NCBI GenBank assembly: GCA_964473865.1
Contig: CAYYQN010000015.1
Location: 1-64,000 of the forward strand
Length of the DNA stretch: 64,000 nt
Direction of reading: 5' to 3'
DNA from: CAIMUX01 sp964473865
Lineage (GTDB): Bacteria; Eisenbacteria; RBG-16-71-46; CAIMUX01
Position numbers and translations under genes: made by a program. The notes under the pieces are model-generated. The model did not search any database and was not told the DNA's origin. It saw only the letters and a list, made by a program, of their open reading frames with translations. Positions 17,547 to 24,564 of the stretch are shown here, piece by piece (positions within the stretch are counted from its first letter, which is position 1; each line of letters opens with the position of its first letter).

Positions 17547-18761
17547 TCAGTACCGGGGGATCCGACGGTCGCCCTCCCGGGACCAGGCGTCGATGCCGCC
17601 CAGCAGGCTCCAGACCCGCGTGAGGCCCTGGGAACGCAGGAAGCGGGCGGCCTGGAGGCTCCGCAGGCCGGTATGGCAATACACCACGACGTCGGTGGTG
17701 GGATCGACCTCGGGCAACCGCGGGGCGAGTTGATCGAGTGGAATCCAGAGGGAGTCCAGGATCCGGCAGATCCGCACCTCGGCCGCGTCACGGACGTCGA
17801 GCCAGACCACTTTTCGACCCCGTTCGAGGTGCGCGCGGACATGCCCGGGGGAAACCTCGACGGACAAGGGGTCGAACGGACCTTGCGGTAGCGGTGGCGC
17901 GGCCGGGTCGTCTTCCGAGGGGGCGCGCGAGGGTCCGCAGCCGGGGCAATCCGGGTCGCGCGCGAACCGCACCATTCGGAACTCCCCAACCAGGGCATCG
18001 AAGATGAGGAGGCGGCCGATCAAAGGATCGCCGGTTCGCAGCAGGCACTTCAGCACCTCGGTTGCCTGCAGGGCTCCGATGACTCCGGGCAAGACGCCAA
18101 GCACCCCGGCTTCGGCGCAGGAAGGGACCGCCTCGGCGGACGGCGGCTGCGGAAACAGGCACCGGTAGCAGGGTCCAACCCGGGCATCGAAGACGGAAAG
18201 CTGCCCTTCGAACCGGAGCACGCTTCCTTGCACGTCCGGCTTGCCGAGGGCCGTGCAGGTGTCGTTCACCAGGTACCGTGTGGCGAAGTTGTCCGCGCCG
18301 TCCGCGATGACGTCGAACTCGCCCATGATCGCCAGCGCGTTGCTCGCGGTCAGTCGAACCGGATAGGTCTCCACCTGAACGGCCGGATTCAGCGCCCGCA
18401 ACCTCTCCCGGGCGGCCTGGTGCTTGGGCCTGCCCTCTTGCGACGTGTCATAGAGAATCTGTCGCTGCAGGTTCGAGAGCTCCACCGCCTCCGGCTCGAC
18501 GATTCCGATCCGCCCCACCCCTGCGGCCGCGAGGTAGAGCGCGAGCGGCGATCCGAGACCTCCGACGCCGACGAGAAGGACCGACCCGCCACGCAGCCGG
18601 AGCTGGCCCGTTTCGCCCACCTCGGGAAGGATGATCTGCCGGGCGTATCGAACGAGGTCGCCCGGCGCGAGATCGCCGGCGGGCGGATCTTCCCGGAATC
18701 GGCCGGGAGCCGACCGCTCGGGTCTGCATTTCTCCGGGTCGCCGGGGTGGAGTCTCCGCAT
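17547..18761 (-). CDS. moeB: Molybdopterin-synthase adenylyltransferase fused to rhodanese (MoeB-rhodanese, MOCS3/MoeZ type)
   Basis: A 404-residue protein. Residues 30-275 are a MoeB/ThiF domain with 'GVGGLGSPLALYL' and zinc ligands 'CYRC' and 'CPGC'. Residues 300-404 are a rhodanese domain with active-site Cys in 'VVYCHTGLRS' (about 358). In homologues the first domain adenylates the MoaD C terminus and the second transfers persulfide sulfur to form the thiocarboxylate. This is a full-length enzyme, unlike the short ThiF-like one at 11471-12079, so the region encodes two E1-like activators. A -10-like TATACT ends only six bases before the ATG. Confidence 0.9.
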   Translation of the reverse strand: MRRLHPGDPEKCRPERSAPGRFREDPPAGDLAPGDLVRYARQIILPEVGETGQLRLRGGSVLLVGVGGLGSPLALYLAAAGVGRIGIVEPEAVELSNLQRQILYDTSQEGRPKHQAARERLRALNPAVQVETYPVRLTASNALAIMGEFDVIADGADNFATRYLVNDTCTALGKPDVQGSVLRFEGQLSVFDARVGPCYRCLFPQPPSAEAVPSCAEAGVLGVLPGVIGALQATEVLKCLLRTGDPLIGRLLIFDALVGEFRMVRFARDPDCPGCGPSRAPSEDDPAAPPLPQGPFDPLSVEVSPGHVRAHLERGRKVVWLDVRDAAEVRICRILDSLWIPLDQLAPRLPEVDPTTDVVVYCHTGLRSLQAARFLRSQGLTRVWSLLGGIDAWSREGDRRIPRY

Positions 18762-18767
18762 GGCCAG

Positions 18768-18773
18768 AGTATA
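18768..18773 (-). promoter_or_regulatory. -10-like element immediately upstream of moeB
   Basis: On the minus strand TATACT stands six bases before the moeB ATG, and no Shine-Dalgarno precedes that ATG. If used, transcription would begin at or next to the start codon, giving a leaderless message. No good -35 box is seen 17 bases further upstream. Confidence 0.35.
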
Positions 18774-18879
18774 AGCCGGACCGGCGGTGGCGGAGGTCGT
18801 CCCTTCTTCCCGCGGGCCCCAGGGCCCGGGGCGATCCGCCTGGTTGACCCGGCCGCCGCCCGGCCGCTAGAGTCGGCCG

Positions 18880-19494
18880 GTGCGACGCAGGGGGAAGGCG
18901 CCGGCCTGGGATCAAATGGAGCTCTGGTCGCCCGGTGCCTATGTACCGGGAGCGGATCTCGTACCCACCTTGGCCTTACGCCGACATCCCTCCTGCCCTC
19001 GGGTGTTGCAGACGATTCGCCACGTTCGCGTGTTCTTCCCGGAACTCGACGGGGTCGGCATCAGAGTCGGCCTGACACGCCGCGCCGCAGGACTCGCCGG
19101 TCGCGAGGAACCGGCAATCTGGGTCAACCCCTACCGGTTGACCCGTCACACCATCGCGCACGAGCTCGTCCATCTTCTCCAGTTTCGAGGCCTCTTGCCG
19201 TTGGGCGAGCGCAGCGCCGACCTGCACGCCCTGGCCCGCCACCGGATCCTGGTGGATGACTCGCCGTGTTATCTCAAGGTTCCACGCGGCCTGACGTCCG
19301 CCACGGGTCCTTTGTCGGCCAAGGTTCCCACGCTGCTGCACAGCCTTGCCTGCGAGGCACTCCGGCGCCGTGACACGGGACTTCGAACCTACCTTCAGTG
19401 GTTCGAGGCGGAGGCGGATCGTCGCTGGCGCGAGCTGCGCGCCGCGTCACGCCGCCCGGCCGGGCCGATGCAGGCACAGCTGTTCGGCGAATAG
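18880..19494 (+). CDS. Small zincin-like protein with HExxH motif
   Basis: A 204-residue protein with 'TIAHELVHLLQF' (His94-Glu95-Leu-Val-His98), the zinc-binding and catalytic signature of zincin metallopeptidases. A third ligand could be one of the Asp/His residues at about 108-115 ('ERSADLHALARH'). No signal peptide or membrane segment is present, so it is probably cytoplasmic. The start is uncertain: GTG at 18880 gives the longest frame, ATG at 18916 is an alternative, and neither has a clear Shine-Dalgarno. I do not recognise a named family; substrate unknown. It is divergent from moeB. Confidence 0.7.
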   Translation: MRRRGKAPAWDQMELWSPGAYVPGADLVPTLALRRHPSCPRVLQTIRHVRVFFPELDGVGIRVGLTRRAAGLAGREEPAIWVNPYRLTRHTIAHELVHLLQFRGLLPLGERSADLHALARHRILVDDSPCYLKVPRGLTSATGPLSAKVPTLLHSLACEALRRRDTGLRTYLQWFEAEADRRWRELRAASRRPAGPMQAQLFGE

Positions 19495-19652
19495 AGGCCG
19501 TCCGACCCCCGAGCGATTCACTCTGATCTGGCAACGGTCCGCAAGCGGAGACGCGTGGGAGGGCGCCGGATGGGAACTCATCTTGCTTGCCTGATGGAAC
19601 TGCGAACAAGCGAGTCGCCCGTGGTCATCGCCGGGAGGCGATTTCGACAAGC

Positions 19653-19681
19653 TTGCATCGCGCCGGAATCCCTCCTATCCT
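19653..19681 (+). promoter_or_regulatory. Candidate promoter for the selenoprotein gene
   Basis: TTGCAT (19653-19658) and TATCCT (19676-19681) are separated by exactly 17 bases. The predicted start near 19689 gives a leader of about 35 bases, which contains the G-rich Shine-Dalgarno before the ATG at 19724. Confidence 0.5.
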
Positions 19682-19723
19682 TTCCGGCGTCCGGTCGTAG
19701 GGCCGGGAGCACGGGGGGGACCG

Positions 19724-20074
19724 ATGGCCAGACAGGTCGATTGGAGCTACCTTCGCCGGGGCTGAACTTCCTGCACGCGCGCGCAAGGGTTCCTTGCGGA
19801 CCACAGCATGGTGTACAAGCAGGAAGTCTCCGCGAACACCACCAGACTCGGCGCGCAGGACGCGCTTCGCCTCGCGAGTGAATGCACGAAGATCCTGGTG
19901 GCGAAGGGCAAGAAGATTGTCACCTTCGACATGAAGAAGGATCCGCCGGGTGACGGCGCGCTCCTCGCGGCGTTGTTGGGCCCGACGGGAAACCTGCGCG
20001 CGCCGACCATCCGCAAAGGGACCACACTCCTCGTCGGCTTCAACGAGGAGGCGTACCGGAAGGTCTTTGAGTAG
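19724..20074 (+). CDS. ArsC-like thioredoxin-fold selenoprotein (UGA-encoded selenocysteine at residue 14)
   Basis: A 116-residue protein, counting the TGA at 19763-19765 as selenocysteine. The ATG at 19724 follows a run of seven G and an A (19713-19720). The N terminus reads M-A-R-Q-V-D-W-S-Y-L-R-R-G, then Sec14-Thr-Ser-Cys17: a redox UxxC motif in the same place as the active site of the ArsC-like family whose members occur as Cys and Sec forms. The rest of the chain is that family: 'KILVAKGKKIVTFDMKKD', then 'LLGPTGNLRAPT' with the cis-Pro-type loop, then 'LLVGFNEEAY'. Calling the gene from the ATG at 19808 would drop the active site. It probably acts as a small thiol/selenol reductase in the cytoplasm; substrate unknown. 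Decoding needs SelA, SelB, SelC and SelD elsewhere in the genome. Confidence 0.9.
19782..19798 (+). promoter_or_regulatory. Bacterial SECIS-like hairpin
   Basis: A perfect 7-bp stem CGCAAGG/CCTTGCG (19782-19788 with 19792-19798) closes a GTT loop whose first base is G. The loop begins 23 bases after the UGA, inside the 16-37 base window described for bacterial SECIS elements. It lies in the coding region, as bacterial SECIS elements do, and would be the SelB landing site. Confidence 0.7.
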
Positions 20075-20093
20075 AGGTTCCACGCGGCAGGAG

Positions 20094-20123
20094 GGTGGGG
20101 GGCGCAGGGATGCGCCTCTCACC
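20094..20123. terminator. Terminator hairpin after the selenoprotein gene
   Basis: A 13-bp stem with two G-T wobbles (GGTGGGGGGCGCA paired with TGCGCCTCTCACC) and a GGGA tetraloop, followed on the plus strand by TTCAACTTTC. It lies between converging genes, 20 bases after the selenoprotein stop, and may also stop the methyltransferase message. Confidence 0.6.
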
Positions 20124-20131
20124 TTCAACTT

Positions 20132-21061
20132 TCAAGGAGCGCGCCGCGCACACAGGTAGATGGACAGCCAGTCCATCCGATTCTCATCGTCGCGAAAGCG
20201 GGGAGCGAGACCGGGCCTTAGCGTCTCGAGATCCCGCGGCCTAAGCGTCAGATCGGGGATCGCGTCGGCTTCCCGCCATCCCGCCTCGCGGAGCATTCGC
20301 TCGTATTCGGCCGGCCGCACGCGATTGGGGGCGCCGCGAAAGCGGACGAGGCGATAGAAGCGGTCGCTGAAACGGTAGATGTTGAGCGGATCGCGTTCTC
20401 GGATCCCGCGGGTGTGCGTCATGAGATCGACCTGGGAGATCAGCAGTCCCCCGGGGCGGACGGTGCCGGCCAGTTGTCGGAACGTGGCGCCGGGATCGTC
20501 GAAGTGCTCGATCGCCGCGTGGCTGACCACGAGGTCGAAGGCGCCGGTGCCCAGGAGAGCCAGATCGAAGGAGGGGGTGCAGACGTAGCGCAGTCGTTCG
20601 CTCCCGCCGCTAGCCGCGCGTTTTACCTCCTCGAGGAGGCCGTCCAGTCGCAGAGAGGAATCCGGATGCGTTGCGCGCAGCCGCTCCAATAATCGCGTGT
20701 GAAACGCCGGAGAGGCGGAGCCCACCAGGCGGTTCACATCGACTGCGGTATACGATGCGGCGCCCCGGGCGAGCAGCGCCGTGCCGACCCCGAGATCGGC
20801 GCCGGGGCCCAGCTCCAGAACGTGAACCCCTGAGAAGGAGAATGGCGCGCCGAGCCATCGCTCGAGGAAACGCGCCCAGGCCGCGATGACAGCTAGGTCG
20901 TAGTCGATCGCGCGGTCGAAGTCCGATGCCGGAAAGGGCCTCGGATCGCGGTATCCGCGCAGGCCATAGCGGATGCGGTTCAGCAGGAGCGCGCCGGCCC
21001 CGATCGTCTTGTACAGCCGATGATGAGGGCGCGGCGGGCAGACGATCCGGTCTGGCTGCAT
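20132..21061 (-). CDS. Class I SAM-dependent methyltransferase
   Basis: A 309-residue cytoplasmic protein. Motif I 'VLELGPGADLGVG' (about 80-92) is followed by an acidic motif II ('AVDVNRL') and 'FDLVVSHAAIEHFDDP', as in the UbiE/methyltransf_11 group. Ligand binding to S-adenosylmethionine is therefore expected; the methyl acceptor is unknown. The N-terminal 60 residues are basic and could contact a membrane or nucleic acid. It converges on the selenoprotein gene and is not evidently part of an operon. Confidence 0.85.
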   Translation of the reverse strand: MQPDRIVCPPRPHHRLYKTIGAGALLLNRIRYGLRGYRDPRPFPASDFDRAIDYDLAVIAAWARFLERWLGAPFSFSGVHVLELGPGADLGVGTALLARGAASYTAVDVNRLVGSASPAFHTRLLERLRATHPDSSLRLDGLLEEVKRAASGGSERLRYVCTPSFDLALLGTGAFDLVVSHAAIEHFDDPGATFRQLAGTVRPGGLLISQVDLMTHTRGIRERDPLNIYRFSDRFYRLVRFRGAPNRVRPAEYERMLREAGWREADAIPDLTLRPRDLETLRPGLAPRFRDDENRMDWLSIYLCARRAP

Positions 21062-21211
21062 GTTGTGACGCTCCTTCCGGACAGACGCCGGCCGCCGCCC
21101 GTAGAGCGGATCTTGGAGGCCGTTCTCGCGAGGGTCAAGAGCCGGCGGCCCGGGCCGCGCCTGGGGAGTCGCGGAGCCCGGGCCGTGGCCGGAGATCGGA
21201 GCACGCGGTGG

Positions 21212-22513
21212 TCAGCGGCCAGGCCCGCCCGGCGGGTCCAGCATCGGTCCGCCCATCGGACCGCCCCCTGGTCCGCCGGCATAGGGCCCGTGGGGAAGAA
21301 GCGCAATGAGGGCATCGAGCCGCTTCGCCTGGTCCGGAGTCAGCACTTCCCGCACCTGGCGGGCGGCGTTCTTCTCGATCGCCTGCAACTCGTACGCGAA
21401 GTCCTCGGGTTCCAGGATCCCCTGGACCTGGCGTTCGGCGACGACGCGTCGCTCCGGGATCGTCGCCGCCATGATCTCGCGCACCCGCGTCGCCTTTGTC
21501 TCGTCCAGGCCAAGGACTCGAAGGTAGATCCCGGTGATGTGGTCCACATGCCGGGCCTGCCCGTCGAGGCGCCGAGTGGATGCCCGATCCCGGCTGGTTT
21601 CCCGGAACTCCTTCACTTCTCGCCACTGCTCGGGCGTGAGGATTCGCTGCGCGCCCTGTTCCAGACTGCGGCGCAGGTCCTTCGCCCGGTCCCGCGCCTG
21701 CTCCGGGGTGGCGGTGCCGGCCTCGCTGTCCGCGCGGATCCGGCGCATGCCTTCCCCGAACGTCGCGAGCAGCGGCTTCAGCTGCTCTTGCTGCGACTCG
21801 GTGAGCTCGAGCCGGCGCGCGGCCCACAGGCCGAACGGACCCTCGAGCGGGGCTGGGAGAGCCTCTGCTCCGGGGCGCATCTCTGTCCGGCGATCGGCCA
21901 GGAAGTCAACCAACGTGACGAACTGGTCCGCACTGAGGATGGGAGAGGCCTTCTCCAGAAAGCCGATCATGGGGGGGGCGAAGCCGGCTCCCGGGCCGGC
22001 CGCGCGCGGTCGGAGATCGCGGCGCGGCCGGTCGGGGCAACGCCGCCGATCGCCGGGGCCAGGCCTGCCCTCCCAACCCGCTCGATCGTCGGCGTGCAAC
22101 CGGGCGCGCGCGCCGCGGCGCTCCCTCCAGACAGCCCGGTCATCCGTGCGGTCGCGACCGCGGCTTCGAATGGCCAGGCGCTGGCCCGGGTTGTTGCGGT
22201 CTCGCTGGAGCTCGGTCAGGGCGGCCGCGAGCTCCTGGCGCTGTTCCGAGCTCAGATCCAGGGTCGCCGGGAGATCGTCGACGGTGAGGGCAGCCCTGCC
22301 GGGCGGGGGGTTCCGGTGCGCTGCCGTCTGCCCGGCGGTCCGGTAGCGACCGGCGTGTCCGGTGGTGGCGGAGAGGATGAAGACGGCGGCGAGGGCAAGG
22401 AAGATCGCCGCGGTAGACGCGGCGCGGTGGATCGGGTGGGGGCGGATCGAAAGGCCGGCTCGGCCCCGGGGGGCCGGATTGTCGCCGACGATCGGGGGAT
22501 GGTGTGTGTTCAT
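21212..22513 (-). CDS. Spy/CpxP-like periplasmic protein with LTxxQ-type repeats (possible internal frameshift)
   Basis: A 433-residue protein. AGGAGGTG precedes the ATG at 22513. A hydrophobic segment at about 33-48 serves as signal anchor or signal peptide. The mature chain is rich in helix with repeated 'L-x-L-(S/T)-x-E/S-Q' units: 'LDLSSEQRQEL', 'LELTESQQEQL', 'LTPEQWREV' and 'LTPDQAKRL'. This is the Spy/CpxP/P-pilus-chaperone-like signature of periplasmic stress or metal-binding proteins. Residues about 112-178 are abnormally rich in Arg, Asp and Pro and look like an out-of-frame stretch ending at a run of eight C (minus strand). It could be a pair of compensating indels, real or from assembly. 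The C-terminal 30 residues are Gly/Pro/Met-rich. Confidence 0.65.
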   Translation of the reverse strand: MNTHHPPIVGDNPAPRGRAGLSIRPHPIHRAASTAAIFLALAAVFILSATTGHAGRYRTAGQTAAHRNPPPGRAALTVDDLPATLDLSSEQRQELAAALTELQRDRNNPGQRLAIRSRGRDRTDDRAVWRERRGARARLHADDRAGWEGRPGPGDRRRCPDRPRRDLRPRAAGPGAGFAPPMIGFLEKASPILSADQFVTLVDFLADRRTEMRPGAEALPAPLEGPFGLWAARRLELTESQQEQLKPLLATFGEGMRRIRADSEAGTATPEQARDRAKDLRRSLEQGAQRILTPEQWREVKEFRETSRDRASTRRLDGQARHVDHITGIYLRVLGLDETKATRVREIMAATIPERRVVAERQVQGILEPEDFAYELQAIEKNAARQVREVLTPDQAKRLDALIALLPHGPYAGGPGGGPMGGPMLDPPGGPGR

Positions 22514-22914
22514 CGGGACACCTCCTGTCGTCTGAGCCGCCTGAACTCCATTGCGGCGGTCGCTCGGGACCGGTTCTTCGATACCGCAAGGGCCGGGTGG
22601 CGATCAACGAAGCCAATGTACGCGCCGGTTGTGGCAGAGATGTGGCGGGAGGGTGAGAATCCGGGACATGAACGGCCCGTATGCCGGCGGAGTTCCGGCG
22701 GACGCCGGGAGCGCGAGCGCTCAGTGCCCCCCTCGGGCGTCGCGACGGCACGGCTCCCGCGAGCCGGGTTCCTCAGCACCCCGCCAAGCGGCTGGCGGAC
22801 GGCCAAAGAGAGGCGTAAAGTCACCAGGGAATGGCTCCCGGGTGGCCCGGGTCGACGCGGAGCGCGCAGGCGCCACCGGATCGTCTCGGGCGGGGAGAGA
22901 GGGAGGATCGGACG
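22514..22914. other. Divergent intergenic region, no gene seen
   Basis: About 400 bases between the diverging Spy-like and ferritin-like genes. It holds the Shine-Dalgarno sites of both. TAAAGT at 22816-22821 is a possible -10 box for the ferritin-like gene but lacks a convincing -35. Reading frames here look like composition artefacts. No repeats or RNA gene found. Confidence 0.5.
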
Positions 22915-23418
22915 ATGGGAACCAGAGGACGCGAAATCGTCGGGATGGATGTCAACGAGCTGCTGGGCCTGCTCAACCGGGCCTTTGCCGACGAATGGCT
23001 CGCCTACTATCAATACTGGCTCGGGGCGAAGGTGGTGAAAGGGCCGATGAAGGACGCGGTCATTGCGGAGCTCCTGCAGCACGCGGCCGATGAGCTTCGT
23101 CACGCCGAGATGCTCACCCTGCGCATCATTCAACTGGGCGGGGTGCCCGTCACGGAACCCAAGGAGTGGTACCGGCATACCAACTGCGGCTACGATGCGC
23201 CCGCCGATCCCCACGTGATGGCGATCCTCCAGCAGAACGTCAAGGGCGAGCAGTGCGCGATCGGAGTCTACCGCAAGCTCCTCGAGATCACCGCGTCCAA
23301 AGACCCGGTCACGTACAACATCGTGGTTCAGATCCTCCAGGATGAAGTGGAGCATGAGGAGGATCTCCAGGCGCTGGTCGAGGACATCGAGGCGATGGTC
23401 CAGACCCAGGGTCGATGA
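22915..23418 (+). CDS. Ferritin-like diiron protein (bacterioferritin/Dps-like)
   Basis: A 167-residue four-helix-bundle protein. The ATG at 22915 follows GGGAGG. The metal ligands expected of the ferritin-like superfamily are present as a Glu in 'FADEWLAYYQYW', an ExxH in 'ADELRHAEM', a Glu in 'VKGEQCAIGVY', and a second ExxH in 'DEVEHEED'. No heme-ligand Met is obvious. It could store iron, scavenge peroxide or act as a ferroxidase. The asparaginase gene starts seven bases after its stop, so they are probably cotranscribed although no functional link is known. Confidence 0.85.
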   Translation: MGTRGREIVGMDVNELLGLLNRAFADEWLAYYQYWLGAKVVKGPMKDAVIAELLQHAADELRHAEMLTLRIIQLGGVPVTEPKEWYRHTNCGYDAPADPHVMAILQQNVKGEQCAIGVYRKLLEITASKDPVTYNIVVQILQDEVEHEEDLQALVEDIEAMVQTQGR

Positions 23419-23425
23419 ACCGGGC

Positions 23426-24430
23426 TTGAGGACGCTCATTCTTTTCTGCGGCGGCACCCTCGTCATGGACGAGAATGACGAGGGTGCCCTGGAGACGCCT
23501 TCGCGAGATCGGGCGATCGAGACGCTCCACGGGATGGAGCCACGCCTGCAGCGGATGACGGATCTCTGGGTTTCCTACATCGACAACATCGACAGCACAA
23601 ACGTCCAGCCCGCCCACTGGGACCGCATGGCCCGGGTCATCGCTGACAACTACGAGCAGTACGACGGATTTGTGGTGACCCATGGCACCGACACGATGGC
23701 CTATACGGCGAGTGCCCTGTCGTTCGCCTTGCGCAATCTGGGCAAGCCGGTGGTGCTGACCGGCGCGCAGATCCCCGGGTCGCGCATGGAGAGCGACGCG
23801 AGGCGCAACCTGGTCAATGCGGTGCGGGTGGCGACTCTGGATCTCGCCGGGGTCGTGCTCGTGTTCGGGGAGAAGATCCTTCTCGGTTGTCGCGCGACCA
23901 AGGTTTCCGAGTCGCGTCTCGACGCCTTTGTCAGCGTGAACCGGAGACGTCTCGGGGAGATCCGGACCGACATCCGGCTGCGTCGGGAGCGGTGCCACCG
24001 GCGGCCGGGATTGCTGGAGGTCGCGGACGGATTCGAGCCCGACATCGCGGTGGTCACTCTGGTGCCGGGTTTGCCTCCGGACACTCTGCTCCGTCTGCTG
24101 GAGGATGGCATCAAGGGGCTGCTCCTGAAGGGCTACGGGCCCGGCAACATCGGCGATCAGTATCTCGGGGTCCTGCAGCACGCGCGTGAGCGGCGCATCC
24201 CCGTGGTCGTTCACACCCAGTGCATGGAGGGAGTCACCGCCATGCACCTCTATGAGGTCGGGCGCCGCGCGCTGGAGAAGGGAGCCATCGAGGCGTTTGA
24301 CATGAGTCTCGAAGCGGCAGTGATCAAGCTCATGTGGGTGTTGCGCCATTCGTCGGGCTATGAGGAGATTCCCCGCCTCATGCACACGAATCTCGCCGGG
24401 GAGATCGGAAGGGCGCCGCTGCCGGGGTAG
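23426..24430 (+). CDS. ansA: L-asparaginase, type I-like
   Basis: A 334-residue asparaginase hydrolysing asparagine to aspartate and ammonia. The conserved first strand 'LILFCGGTLVM' carries the first catalytic Thr and requires a start upstream of the first ATG (23465), so TTG at 23426 is chosen; it lies seven bases after the ferritin-like stop. The second catalytic motif 'THGTDTMAYTA' (Thr, Asp) is intact, as is 'VVLTGAQIPGS'. No signal peptide is present, so it is cytoplasmic and of the type I kind. A related possibility is the Glu-tRNA(Gln) amidotransferase subunit GatD, but the neighbour GatE is absent. Confidence 0.88.
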   Translation: MRTLILFCGGTLVMDENDEGALETPSRDRAIETLHGMEPRLQRMTDLWVSYIDNIDSTNVQPAHWDRMARVIADNYEQYDGFVVTHGTDTMAYTASALSFALRNLGKPVVLTGAQIPGSRMESDARRNLVNAVRVATLDLAGVVLVFGEKILLGCRATKVSESRLDAFVSVNRRRLGEIRTDIRLRRERCHRRPGLLEVADGFEPDIAVVTLVPGLPPDTLLRLLEDGIKGLLLKGYGPGNIGDQYLGVLQHARERRIPVVVHTQCMEGVTAMHLYEVGRRALEKGAIEAFDMSLEAAVIKLMWVLRHSSGYEEIPRLMHTNLAGEIGRAPLPG

Positions 24431-24564
24431 GGAATCGGGGTGGAGGCTGTACCCCCTCCGGGGCCCGTTCCCAGACTCGACGCCGCGACTTCCGGGCAGG
24501 CGATGCCCGGCCCGATCGGGCTGATTCCATTGACCAGGCTGCGGAGAAGACGGATGCTTCCGGC

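Noticed and set aside
19808..20074. Stand-alone 88-residue reading frame starting at ATG 19808
   Set aside because: It is the C-terminal part of the selenoprotein; the true start is 19724 with an in-frame UGA.
22551..23093. Plus-strand reading frame overlapping the ferritin-like gene
   Set aside because: Arg/Gly-rich shadow frame with no start signal; the ferritin-like frame has the motifs.
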